Source: Ulota crispa
Lineage: Eukaryota > Streptophyta > Bryopsida > Orthotrichales > Orthotrichaceae
Direction: 5' to 3'
Assembly (NCBI GenBank): GCA_963920765.1
Contig: OY987247.1
Coordinates: 22,044,471-22,108,470, forward strand
Length of the DNA stretch: 64,000 nt
The notes beneath the pieces are model-generated. The model saw only the letters and a program-made list of their open reading frames with translations, ran no database searches and was not told the DNA's origin. Made by a program: the position numbers and the translations under genes. Of the stretch, positions 32,968-44,991 are shown one piece after another. How positions within the stretch are numbered: position 1 is the first letter of the stretch; the number at the start of each line of letters is the position of its first letter.

Positions 32968-34923
32968 TAAGCGTACCTCAAAATTCCCACCTTCTTGCAA
33001 TGCAATCTGTCACTCATATTAAAGGAGCACCCTGTTGCAAAATTCCAGACCAGAACTCAAAAACTAGTAGCTTCATGAACATCAAGCCAACGAGTTTTAC
33101 AGACCACATGCCTATTGCTTCTAAACTACGTCCTAAGCAACCATTGCACCCACCCACCATCTTCTAGGATTTTGAAACTTACTTGTTTCTAATGCGTACC
33201 TTGCCACAACTAGAAACTATTGTGGCTAGTTGACCTACCTTTGCTCTAGCGTTCTTCAAGTCACCTGATGCATCATAGAAACCCATGTGCATTTGTAGCT
33301 TTGACACCCTTGCAGTAGATTGACACTAAAAACTTCCAAAGAGGTTGCCAAACCGGCAAGGCTGCAACGGCATGCATGGTTTGATTTCTGGTTAAACCAC
33401 TTGCACACCAACCGTAATTGTAGGAATACTCTACAGCCTTGCCTCTACAAAGTCCTTGGGATATTTAGGGGTTAAGGGCCAATGTTGGAAAAGATATTTA
33501 GGGCTTTTAATAAAGTAGTAAAGAACCAACTGAACATTGTTTACATACTTAAGCCAATGATGCTTTCACTAGGTAAAATTAAACATAACATTATACACAA
33601 TAACATGTGAAATAACATGTGGATATTGTTGACACATTTGACATAGAAAGAGAGAGATGGCTTCTTTAATGATATCTAGGCAGTCTTCTAATTGAATAAA
33701 AAGGAAATCATAAATACATAAGGAATTATCTCCAAGAAAGCTATGGCCATTATGAACAATGGTTAAGGGGAAAAGAGATTTAGGGCTATTCATAAATTAG
33801 TAAAGAACCAACAAAGGATGCTCTCTATTCTAGGAGCTTTTTGGGACTCAAAAACCCACTTCTATAAAACAATATGCTTGAAATCTATACTTAATTAACC
33901 TCTCAAATAATTATAGACAATTTTTGTTATGCTTTTAAAATTTTTAATTCCTAGAGTTTATGATAAAGTAATGGAGTTTTTTCTAAATTTGGTATAATTT
34001 GTTGTTCCTTTAAACTACTACAAAGAACTATAAAAGTTCACCCATTTGCCATGTTTCTATTTTTTAACCAAAAAATGGTAATAGGTTGTTAAAAAGGTGA
34101 GAGTACACTAAAGGTATACCACTTTGGGGTCACAACCCAAAAATAGAGGTAAACATGATTTTGTACTTGAAATTGCTTAAAGTTTAAAGGGTTTTTTTAT
34201 GTTTTTTTTTTTTGGTTTTACTATTGGCTATAAATGTTAACTACATAGAATCATAACTAAACTTGTTAAAAAAAATGAAGTTGTTAAATTTGTACTTTTT
34301 GTGGACTATTACTAATAGGTCACAAAACTAGAAAATTATGGAAAAGTACAAAACTTTTGGCCTTGGAGAAATCATGTTCTTCCACCTTTACTTAACAAAA
34401 GACATCTATGGCTCTTTTATCCAAATTTGCATTCAATTTCTAAATACATTACAACTTTTTCAAACATATACAAAAATAGTGTTGATTTTTTGCTTGTTTT
34501 TTTACTATGGATAGTTTTGTAAAAATTTATGTTTTCCTTAATTGCATTTAAGATTCTAAATGATTGCACCTAGTTTTAGAATGGCTGAGAATCAAATTTC
34601 CAAAATATTGTTTTTCAAAAAATTTATTTAATATTTTAGTGTTTTTTATGTGTCTTTATACACTAAATATAGTAAAAGTTGTGCCAAAAATGGTACACCT
34701 CTAGTGTGCTCTCACCCAAAATAACCATGATATTTAACAAAATGAATTGTTTAGCACTTGTTTGAACTAGCTATTAAACCTTAACAAATAACTCGTTGAT
34801 AAATAAAACTAATATTGTCTAAGTAATCATGCCAATGATTTATGAAAAAACCTAGTAAACAAAGTATTTGTTAGACAAACTTTGTCTTTATTTGCTCTTT
34901 TGTTAGAAAAGAGATTATCTAAA
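32968..34923. other. No gene; contains copy 2 of a direct repeat
   Basis: 33535-33762 repeats sequence found at 28195-28965. 33880-34740 is very AT-rich. AAAGAGATTTAGGGC with TAGTAAAGAACCAAC recurs at about 33492 and 33776, so the repeat itself has duplicated ends. Confidence 0.4.
33592..33762 (+). repeat. Dispersed direct repeat, copy 2
   Basis: Partner of 28785-28965 with the same landmarks in order. It is slightly shorter, with a deletion inside the stretch that reads GCTACCCTAATGGCTTAGG in copy 1. Confidence 0.7.
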
Positions 34924-35138
34924 CACTAGAAGAAAAATAAGGATAAACGATTGCCACAAATCACTATGACTAGGTCACCAGAATTGTCTTGCAACTGCAC
35001 AAACAATTGCACAACAACTGCACGACTAGATTGTAGTTGTGCAAATGTTGTATAGTTGTTTGTGCAGTTGCAAGACAATTCTGGTTACCTAGTCGTTGTA
35101 ATTTGTGGCAATGGTTTATCCTTTTTTTTCTTCTAGTG
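34924..35138. mobile_element. CACTA-type MITE (215 bp)
   Basis: Starts CACTAGAAGAAAAATAAGG and ends CCTTTTTTTTCTTCTAGTG. The arms pair over nearly 100 bases (GATTGCCACAAAT with ATTTGTGGCAAT; CCAGAATTGTCTTGCAACTG with its inverse). AAA flanks on both sides (34921-34923 and 35139-35141) form a perfect 3-bp target duplication. Confidence 0.88.
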
Positions 35139-35484
35139 AAAATGAACATTTCATCTTTTGTAGGTGTTTCTACAAAACTATTTCCATATAATGATAACAG
35201 TTATTAAACAAAATCCACAATTTATTTCCAATGGAAAAGATTGCTAAAATAAATCAGTGTTTTTCCATTTTATATATAATTTCATCTAAAACTAAATAAC
35301 ACTAAAGTGACCGTTCCAATAGATCATGAGATGGTGTAATCATCCTTATTATCAATATTTATTTGATAAAAATAATTCAACAAAAAAACAATAAAAAGGA
35401 GTGACATCTGATTACAAGTTATTTTAATGCTACTAAGATTGATGTAAGTAGGCTTTTGCAAATTAGTATGCTACTTTGTTGTGT
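35139..35484. other. No feature seen
   Basis: AT-rich spacer between two small elements. Confidence 0.3.
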
Positions 35485-35725
35485 TTAACCCCTAAAGGAC
35501 GAGGCAGCCCTTTGCGACCAATACAATACGGGGTATTTTTTTGTATTTGGAGTGCATCCACACCTTTATTACATTTGAGATCAACAAAGAAGTTTGAATA
35601 TAGATCAATGCTATTTTATTGAAGTAGCCAAGATCCCAATTTAAAACTTTTTGTTGGTAGCAAATGCCAATTATACAGCAACATATATAGTATGTATTAT
35701 AGTAGCTTCGTCCTTTAAAGGTTAA
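35485..35725. mobile_element. Short F3-ended element (241 bp)
   Basis: The left end TTAACCCCTAAAGGACGAGG and right end TCGTCCTTTAAAGGTTAA are F3-type inverted termini. The interior is unrelated to the long F3 copies. This looks like an internal-deletion or shortened derivative. Confidence 0.65.
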
Positions 35726-35970
35726 CAACTTCAACATATGTAACTGGTTTTGCTAGAATAGCACAAAACCTTTGCATCAATTCATTTGGTTCTCTTTCTT
35801 TGTTTTACTATAGCAAAGATGTTGGACAGAAAACAGCTTGTGCATATATCATAAAAGAGCCAATTACAAAGCTAGAAGCTATAATAAACAATATTGTCAA
35901 TATATTTTCAAGATGAAGCAAACATGTGCAACTACAACAAAGGACCACGTAACTAGACATTTCTGCTCTA

Positions 35971-36372
35971 AGGTAGGAGCACCCCTCATTGTTGGTGTTC
36001 CTATTCCTGATACCTATTTGTGTCAATGATGTTAGTGAGTGACAACTTTAAAAAAAAAGTGGTTATGGGTGACAAAATGATGGTTTTGGGTGATTAGCAA
36101 GATGGTTTTGAGTGCCCCATCTCACTATTTAAGAGCTCCTTTAGTTAGTATTATGAGCGTATGAGCACACTAAAGACATCTCCTACACACAACTATATAT
36201 TTTTAGTGATTTAAAACTTTGAAAAACCTATGTGAACAAATGCTTGCAACCAAAACTTTCAAATTGATGCCAATATTTTTGATTTCCTCTTCCTAACATT
36301 AATTTTTTCAAAGTTCATTAATTGATTTCCTACCTTAAAATCCTAAGTTCACGCTTATGGATGCTCCTACCT
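35971..36372. mobile_element. F2 family MITE with TA target copies
   Basis: Ends are AGGTAGGAGC and GCTCCTACCT, flanked by TA on both sides. The interior shares GTTATGGGTGACAAAATGATGG, CCATCTCACTATT, TTTCAGTGATTT-like and GTGAACAAATGCTTG sequence with copies at 51383 and 57147. The TA target suggests a Tc1/mariner-like (Stowaway-type) source. Non-coding. Confidence 0.8.
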
Positions 36373-37344
36373 TACAAGGCAAAATAAAAAACTTATTTTT
36401 TTTATACCAAGCTTCTTAATACTTTACCATATTACTAAGCCTATCTGAAAAAAAAATTAGATCCCTGCTTTACCGGATAAAAACCACTGGCTTGTTTTTT
36501 AGGTAAATATCATATATAAATTATAAGGTGTTTATATATGATAAATTGAGTCATATGCATTCAAAGTTTCTATACACATAATTTGTATTCCTTGGAGATG
36601 TCAACCCACAAGATTATTTCTTCAATAAAGCATAGGAGAGTCATACTAGTATGGGCATGTTCAACACCACCAAAAATCCATCAAATCTTGCAATTTTAAG
36701 GCTTGTAGGCTTCAAGAATATGATCCACAAGTACATTAGCAATTTCACAAGTTGCCTAATTCCATAGATCATGATTTGATGCACAAACTCCTTAGAAATT
36801 TCCTTTCATGATCAAATACTTGTTCATTGAGGCTAGATCTTTGACAAAAGCTTCCTTTTTTATTTTTTATTTTTACATGCAAGTCAAATTTATAACAAAA
36901 GCAGCTACAACATTAAGATTTTTAATATAGTCAAAACAATTTCAAGGTGTCCTAAAAAAACGCAAAAGTTTTACTAAAACAATATATTGAGTAATTGCAT
37001 TAATATGTCATATTCACTTAGATATGGACTTTGCAAAGTCCATAATCAACACACCTTCATGAAACAAAGAGAAATTTAAAATGGTACTTATTTACAGCTC
37101 TAAGCTATTTGCACAAGAAGATCCTCCAATAGGACAATAATCTATGCTTGTGTCTTGATTTTTTTTGTATGGGTGTCATTCTTCATGAATTCAGACCTCT
37201 AAAGTCTATACTTACATGATTAGCCCATGTTTAGTTAAATTTGGCATGTTATATTAGGAAGAATTTGAGCCCTTCAAGGGGCTGCAAGTTTGGTTGTTCC
37301 CAATGCTAAGAACTAGCCCCTGCTAGTTGTTAGAAAAGAGTAAA

Positions 37345-37346
<2 letters not shown>
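36373..37346. other. No gene
   Basis: AT-rich. A perfect 20-base palindrome, ATGGACTTTGCAAAGTCCAT, sits at 37024-37043. Confidence 0.35.
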
Positions 37347-37347
<1 letters not shown>

Positions 37348-37418
<71 letters not shown>

Positions 37419-37419
37419 T
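37348..37419. repeat. (AT)n microsatellite
   Basis: About 72 bases of alternating A and T, with one interruption (AAAT at about 37391). Confidence 0.97.
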
Positions 37420-37871
37420 AATCGTACCATCTGACGTGGTCAAACTTCGACTAGGTCAGCTTGCCCATGTGGAAGTGTTCCTGTGTTTTGGAGGAATGGG
37501 TCCAAGTCCCTTGGAATGTTGACCTCTAAAAATAAGCATAGAACACAATGTTTATTAATTTGGGAAAAATGGTACATTTTGGGACTTTCAAAAGTTTGAG
37601 GTGCTCAACTCAAATCGAGCTCAATGTTTTTTTTTGTACACATGCCCTCACATGAGAGGAGGGATTTGCAAGGGAAAAAATTTTAGTGGTTCAAATTAAA
37701 TTAGATACCTTTGAATTTGGTTTAAAGTAACTTTTTGGGTTTGAAGGGAAAACAATTTGGGACCCTTGTTTTTCCTAAATTAATGAATTTCGTGTTATAG
37801 CTAGGTTTTAGCTTAACTTCTAAAGGATCATTGTCCCTTTGGGAGACAAGTTGGACTCTGGGCATGTACTT

Positions 37872-38700
37872 GGGTGATTGCAAGAAAGACTTCATATTTT
37901 TGTCTCAAAATGCCTCTTTTTGGATGTAACACTAGCAATGCTACCAATAGTGCAAGTACTACACAACATCCTCGCAATGGAAATTTGAACCATCCGTCTC
38001 ATACTAGATCTATTGGGAATGAGGCACGTGGCATGTCATTTAGGAAGGCCAACTATCAATATTCAATGAATGGATGAAAAAAAATTCACATCCTCAAATG
38101 ATGTCAGTGGTCAATGGTATTATGTAGTGCCAGTAAATGGAGAGGAGTACTATGTAGGCATGTGGAGCAAAAATTACCAAAATTTCTAGGCTATCTTGTT
38201 TTTAGTTTTAGTAATTACAAAAAAACCCAAAAAATAAAACAAAAAACGGTCACTTTTGATCTTTTTGAGTAGCTTCACCTTATGCAAGTGGTTTTTGGAA
38301 GAACTTTTTTTATTTCACCAATGCAGAGAGAATGGATGCCCACTTTGAGACAATGTGCATGGCATGCAATTTAAAATTTTGTGAAACCCTTCTATACATC
38401 CATGTAATGATGCCAAATAAACCACTTCCTTGATTTGTGGCACAAAATTTGCTTTTCTGGACCCAAAATAGTACTAAAAACCCCCAAAACCACAAAGGTA
38501 GACATGCAATTGGGGTTCACTTAAAAATAGTAAAATAATTTTAAAAAACACGAAAAATAAGGAACATTTATAATTTTGATGTAAACATTAATTTGAAATT
38601 CCACATCAAAATGACTAGGTATACAAAAGACAAGAGCCAAAAACCACTTGCAAATGGTGAAGGGGACAAAAAATAGTACAAGTATTTCTTGCTATCACCC
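37872..38700 (+). mobile_element. F1 family element, subfamily with TCTCAAAATGCCTC
   Basis: Starts GGGTGATTGCAAGAAAGACTT and ends AAGTATTTCTTGCTATCACCC. It shares a specific left part with the copy at 51117 (TTTTTGTCTCAAAATGCCTC, GGAGAGGAGTACTATG, CATGTGGAGCAAAAATTACC). The right part is common to all F1 copies (ACTAAAAACCCCCAAAA, GGTGAAGGGGACAA). Around 38122 it preserves the site that is occupied by an F2 insertion in the 51117 copy. Confidence 0.8.
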
Positions 38701-39575
38701 ACCTATGGCTAAACTACTTTGTGTGATTTTCTAAAACTTTTATTGATGGTGAAGAATTCAAAAATCTATTTGTTTGTCTAATTTTTTTTTGTTCCGACAT
38801 TTGATGAAGAAGTTATGCATGTATTTACAAAAATTTGGAGAAGATTGCCCATTTGAGCAGCCCAAAAACTTTTTTAAAAATTACATTTTTTTAAAGTAAA
38901 AAATCGGAATTGGTTCTTTAGATTTTTTTATATTTGGGAAGCTTGGAATCATTCAAATCAATTTATGAGATGAAAATTATGAGGAGTTTTTGTTTACAGG
39001 CAGTTATGGAGTCTCTACTCTAAAATAAACTTTGAAGTCCTTCATTTTACTCAATTTTCCATATCTTGGAAAAAAAAATTAAACCAAAGGAAGTAGATTG
39101 TTTATCACAACTAAATAGTTGTTGGGATTTGCATTTTTCATTTCAATATTTAAATTTCTTAACAATTTAGTATTTTGACTCATTTACTACTTCTTTTTGC
39201 TTACTATTTTTTCCCATGTGTTGTATAGTTCCAATTGATTTGAAACTTCTCCCACACATACCTAACTTGATCTCTTGCATGAAAAAAATAGAGTGCAATT
39301 TTGAGTAGAGCAACTTTTTGTTATAAGAGTGGTCAAAGGCATCTGAAATTTTTGGGCAGCATAGAAAGTTTTTTTTTTCCACTTTAGATGTAAATGTCTC
39401 ACCTCTCTCCATCTGGAATGAGCTGAATATTTTCCCACAAGTACCTCTTCTAGTACGGGGCAAGATCCTATGGTTGGATTTTCCAAAAACAAAACACAAA
39501 ATCCTTTTTTACTAAACCTAGTGGCAGGTTTTAGCAATTTCCACATAAGAATGGACTTGGTCCTTTAGGGGTTAA
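38701..39575 (-). mobile_element. F3 family element, inverted orientation
   Basis: The right end reads GACTTGGTCCTTTAGGGGTTAA, the F3 terminus. Inside, CAAGATCCTATGGTTGGA (about 39461) is the reverse complement of the F3 box AACCATAGGATCTTG. CTATGGCTAAACTACTTTG (38705) is the reverse complement of sequence near 49540 in another copy. The left terminus is missing; it abuts the F1 copy. Confidence 0.6.
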
Positions 39576-39987
39576 TTTATGATTTTTAGCAAATTGAGTT
39601 TCTAAAATTGAAATCTTATATTAAACACAATCTTGCTATAGACTTCATTTGACATCTAAAATGTTTATAATGTTTTCAATGACTTGAATAAAAAAGATTG
39701 CTATAGAAAATATTGCATTTAGATTGTTCCACACTAATTTTTTGATTTTGTACTAATTCTTACCAATAATTATTGCTGTAATATATTTTTAAGGGGCCTA
39801 GCAACAACAACAAAGCTATGGAAAAACAAACTAGCAACTTCCAGTATGCCATTTGAAAATCTAGTTGCATGCACCTCCAAGTAGTCAAGAAGTGAGTCAT
39901 GACGTAAATTTTCAAGGTAAGTTGACTTGATTGTTAAGGCAACCTAAAATGTAGTATTTGGTGTAGATTCTCACAAATTTTTGTTCT

Positions 39988-40719
39988 GGGTGATTGCAAG
40001 AAACACTTCACACTTTTGTCTCAAACACCCTCAGTAGTGGTAGTACTAGGTAGTACTATGAGCTTTTGGAATAATTTTTTTTTAAATAAAATAAAATATG
40101 CACAATTTGTAAAGCACTTAAAATAGCATGCTTGTGAAAATTCAAACCTAGAAATTTTTTATTCTAAAAGTTATGCGCAAAAAAAAATCACCAACAAAAA
40201 TCCAATTTCTTTCTTGCTTTCTAGAAAATAGCAAAATCATTCAAAGAAATAAAATAAAAAATGACCTTTTGAGAATCCATTTAACATATTCATAGAGTGC
40301 AATTGCTTTGCTGAAGAATTTCTTCATATTTTGCCTATGAAGGGAAATAGGATGCCCACTTTGAGACAGTGTAGATGCCATGGAATTTATGATTATGCAA
40401 AACCCTTCTACAAATGCATGTAAGCATGCTCCATAAACAACATCCTTGATTTATAGCCCTAGAAAAGCTTTTTTGGACCCAAAATACTACTAAAAACCCC
40501 CAAAATGGCCAAGATAGACACCTATTTGGGGGCTATTTAAAAATAGTAAAATAATTTTAAAAAATCCTAGAAGAATTACAAAAGGTTTGTAACTATGACA
40601 TGTACCTTCCTTTAAAATTTCAGCTCAAAAGAACTTGCTACGCAAAAATTACAAGCCAAAAAGCACCTGCAAGAGGTGAAGGGGACAAGAAAAAGTACAA
40701 GTGTTTCTTGCAATCACCC
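39988..40719 (+). mobile_element. F1 family element (732 bp, best-preserved ends)
   Basis: GGGTGATTGCAAGAAACACTT at the left and AAGTGTTTCTTGCAATCACCC at the right are perfect inverted ends over about 20 bases. Internal landmarks match 18189-18932 (GTAGTACTAGGTAGTACTAT, ACTAAAAACCCCCAAAATGG, TATGACATGTACCTTCC). No clear target duplication. Non-coding. Confidence 0.85.
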
Positions 40720-40789
40720 TTTTTTACTTTGAATATGATAAAATGAAATGACTCCTAAACAACCAAACCTATTTTTATTAAAAATTTAA

Positions 40790-41640
40790 CAAAATTTGCC
40801 GTTTTTAGTCATTTGATTTGAAAAAGGTTTTTTTCCCTACAAATCTAACCATAGGATCTTGCATTTGTCTTATTCAAAATTCATGGTGAAAGTCTTGTGA
40901 GGTTTGACCATACCAAGTGAAAGATGCAAGCATTTGAAGCTAGTGTGTTTTTTGTTTTTTACTTTAGCTCAAAATTATGAAGTCTTTTTAATTGTATATT
41001 GCAAACATCTTTTGCACTATGAATGCAAGAGGGATTTCTCCAATCAAGTTAGGCAAATTTCTAAAAGGTTTCATGACCAAGAAAAACTTGGAACATTACC
41101 TTCATGGGCCCGCATTGCAAACATGTGCTTGAAAATCACACGAAACTAAAAAAAATTGCAAAGAACACTTCATTGGTATATATATATATAGCAACTATGG
41201 ATTGTAAGCTTTTGTTTTTTTTTGCCAACCTTAAAAAAAGAATTGTAAGAAATATCAAACCTCTAGTAAGTATTGCAATTCAAAGGCTAATGTGTGTTTA
41301 TCAAATACATTATTGTATTAGAGACACTCCAATATAGGGTCATGCCTTGGTTGCTCGTGAGAGAAGTGAATAGGAAATGGTTTATCGAAACTACCCATGA
41401 ATAAGAGAACACACAAACATCAATAACTTTTGAATTGTAAATCCAATTTCAATAAAAATTGCACTTCCACGTAGTCCTTGTAAAACTTTATTACAGAACA
41501 AAAAATTTCAAAAAAGTTGATCAAGAACCTCAATAGAACAGGCCTACCTTAAGTCCATTTTATCTGGAACAAGCTTGCCTAAAGTCCATTTTGTCCTCCA
41601 TAGAGACAATAGGCTTTGAGGGGTTTAGTATCAATTACAC
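40790..41640 (+). mobile_element. Possible diverged F3 element
   Basis: CTAACCATAGGATCTTGCAT near 40847 and the following order of phrases match the F3 left part. A TTTTGTCC...GAGGGGTTTAGT-like end near 41600-41632 could be the eroded right terminus. Limits are approximate. Confidence 0.35.
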
Positions 41641-43635
41641 GTTGACCTTGAAATTTTGAGGTATTTGATCGATTGGAGCTGAGTCAAATTTATACCAAGA
41701 TAAGCCCTTGAAGTAGGCAAAGATGTGATCCTCACTGAAGAACGAGATGAAGTAACAACAAATTTCCAAGCAGTACTTTCGGAAAAAAACGTCATATTTT
41801 CTGAACTTATGAATTAACCAGCTTTTTCGTTAGAATCTGCCAATCTAGTTTTATATCTTAATATTTGGACAGCTTTACCATTTTTTCTGAGAGTACCTTA
41901 GTTTATTGGAAAATTTGTAAAAGAAAACAAATCGTACTTCTATGACGTCTTACTATCTGGTGAGCAATTTATCCCAAATTAAAAATTGAGTGTTTAACAA
42001 GTACAAATTATGAGATGTGTTGTTTTGAATGAAGGTACATTGATGAATGTAAAGAAGATTCAAAACATAACAGACAAGTCATTTCAAAGACAGTATGTGT
42101 CATGTTATAAGTATTTTGAAATTACCGAAAGATTCAAATTCTCTATAAAAATCTATTCTTGGGCAAGAGTTCTATCTATTTGATTAATCAGTAAGGACAC
42201 GCTTGAGTGAAAATTCAATGCACAAAACACTTCTGAACCTAGGAGTAACTTTGACATCCACTCCAACCTTGATGGGCCAAAAAAGTTTCAAATCCTTTTA
42301 TGCACTTACAAATGCTTTGACCTTTACTTAAGAAGCAATTTTATTGTAGGTGAAAGAAAACTTAAGGCTTCCTTTTTATTGTTTTCTGCCCACTATGATC
42401 CTTGGGTTACAGATACAATTTTCAATACGAACACAAAGAAAGTTTTGAGAGCAGTGGATTTGTTCCAAGAATGTCATTTCTCTTGAAGCGCTACATATTT
42501 GGTGATGCATATTTAGATTATGAGAACCTTGGCTAAACCGCAATAACTCTTATAAAAAATTGTAGCTAGATTGATTGAAATCAATTTTTTTGCTTTGACC
42601 ATACTGATGTAGAAAATAACTAGGGTCAATAAATGCTTTAAGAAAACATTTATTTTTTGAGCCTAAGGCAAAAGAATAAGACGCGTTATTTAGATTGGTT
42701 TTTTGAAATCAAAGTACTCTGCCTTTGTGCAACAATTATCTAATCTGTTTTGAGTTTTTCATTGTATGACCATGTTTGTGCACTGCTGGCTATGGATCCC
42801 ATAGTTCTTGGTACAATGTGTTGTAAAATATCACAATAAAAATAAATACACATTGGTGGAGAATCCTGTACATTTATAAAGAATCTATGTAAAATCGAAA
42901 AAGACATACTGCCTTTGTATTTCTATGCTTGTTACAGTTTTGTAGCTGCCAAATGTTTTGGATTTAATAGAAGGCACGACTTTCACACCAGAGAATTTTG
43001 GTGGATTTCGATACAAAAACTGTCAAAGGTATGGGCTTTTTTTTAAAAAAAATTTTAAAGATCAATTCTTAGCTTCTATCCTGTAAGTTTTTGCGACTAT
43101 TGTTGATCCTTAGAACTTGGAATCTATTATGCTGGAAGGCATTATTTTACTCAAAGTTTTGTCATTATATTGTAAACAAGGAGTATAAGCTAGTTTCATA
43201 AGAAACTCCATTGCAATCATTGCGACGTCAAATAAAAGCTTATAAAAAGGGCGATATAATTGTAGGTCTTTGCAAATGAATTATGCAGAAAACAGCTATT
43301 TCCTTACATTAGCAAAAAAACATGAGAGCCTTAGTACAATAAGACTATGCACTCAAAGAAATTATGTTCAAAATGACTTATTTTAATCATTGTTTGCCAT
43401 GGTGGACAAGGTTTTCCTTGTAGTGAATTTGCCATTATTAGCCTCTAAATGGCTAAGTCTCCAAATTTGGGTGACCAAGAAACTTTGAGACTTTTTTAGC
43501 AGCAAATATATGAACTTATATTTTTATTTTTGTGGAGAATTTGCACTCTGAAGGTAGCTTCAATGTTCAGTTTGAGTATCCTCCACAATGTGTTTCAATT
43601 ATTTTTGGCGGATGCTAAGTTGCAAGCATGCATAT
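41641..43635. other. No recognised gene
   Basis: About 2 kb that does not obviously belong to the F1-F4 families. There is no frame longer than about 63 codons with any motif. It may be unique sequence or an element represented once in the window. Confidence 0.4.
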
Positions 43636-44373
43636 GGGTGATTGCAAGAATAACCTTTCCTGCTTTTTGTCCCCACCACCTCTTGCGGGTGGTTTCTGGG
43701 TCCTATCTTTTGTGGTTTTAGTCATTTTGACCTAAAATTTCAGAGTAAGGTGAACATGAAAATTATTGACATTTGTGATTTTTTTGTTTTTTTTAATTAT
43801 ATTACTATTTTTGAGTGGACCCCAATTGCATGTCTACCTTGGCAGCTTTGGTGGTTTTTAGTACTATTTTGGATCAAAAAAAGCAAATCTCATGCCTCAA
43901 ATTAGGGAAGTTGTTCATTAGGAAGCATTACATGGATTTGTAGATTGGTTTTACAAAACTCAAAAAACTCTGCCTTGCACATTGACTCAAAGTGGGCATC
44001 CTTTCTGCCTCCATTGGTGAAAGACAAAAACCTTCCTCCAAAAAGCACTTGCATTCGTCCAAACTAATGAGAGATCAAAAACAATTGTTTTTTACTTTAT
44101 TTTTTTGAACTTTTTACTATTTTCTAAAAAGCAAAAAAGAAATTGTCTTTTTATTGGTAATCTCTGTCCCTCTATTTTTGTGCATAACTTTTAGAATAAA
44201 AAATTCTAGTTTTGAATTTTCATGAATATGCTATTTTAAGTGCTTTACAAATTTTCCATATTTTATTTTATTTTATTTTTGAAAAAATTATTTCAAAAGC
44301 TCATAGCACTACCTAGTACTACCAGTATTAAGGGTGTTTGAGACAAAACTGGTAGGTCATTCTTGCAACTACC
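43636..44373 (-). mobile_element. F1 family element, inverted, with TAT target copies
   Basis: The left end GGGTGATTGCAAGAATAACC is followed by CCCCACCACCTCTTGCGGGTGG, the inverse of the right-end interior of other copies. The right part reads CATAGCACTACCTAGTACTACC, the inverse of the left landmark. It ends GGTCATTCTTGCAACTACC. TAT flanks both sides (43633-43635 and 44374-44376). Confidence 0.82.
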
Positions 44374-44991
44374 TATATGCGCATCAAAAAGTGTGATGAA
44401 TAGTGACAATAAAGAGCCTATGTCAAGATTTCACCTAGGTTAGAACAAGCAACAAGTTAAGAATGAAGCAAAGATATTCCTTGGACACTCTCTTAGGCAA
44501 TGAGAGCCCTTTTATTGAGATTTCATCATCTAACAAAATCTAAACGTGTTTTTGCACTGATCTCACTAGGAATATTTTTGTTATATAAAATTTATTCATG
44601 CATTGTTAAATTCTCTTACATTCATAATGGTTTTTAGTTAATAATTGGAGCTAAGTAGTTTCTTTATATTAGGTGGCAGCTCTTTATTAGTTGCATTGCA
44701 CACTTATATGTGAAATTGCGGTCATGGATTTGGAAGGAGAATCATTAGTTTTGAAATAATAACAATAAATACAAAAATATCATAAGTGATTGTTTCCCAA
44801 TTGTGTACACAAAAGTTTCCATTTTGCATTACAAGTTTTTGGCAACTCCAAAAAAAGCATAAAACTTGGTACTCATCCACATTCAGTCACAAGTATCTTA
44901 ACATTCATGAGGCTTTTTAGGATTTTTTATTGGCATCATCATGTAGAAGCCTTGCAATTCAAGATCCTAGAATTATAATTCTAGTCAATGG
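44374..44991. other. No feature seen
   Basis: AT-rich spacer between an F1 and an F3 element. Confidence 0.3.

Noticed and set aside
41641-43635. Possible host gene in the least repetitive 2 kb
   Set aside because: No long frame, no motif and no consistent splice-joined exons on either strand.
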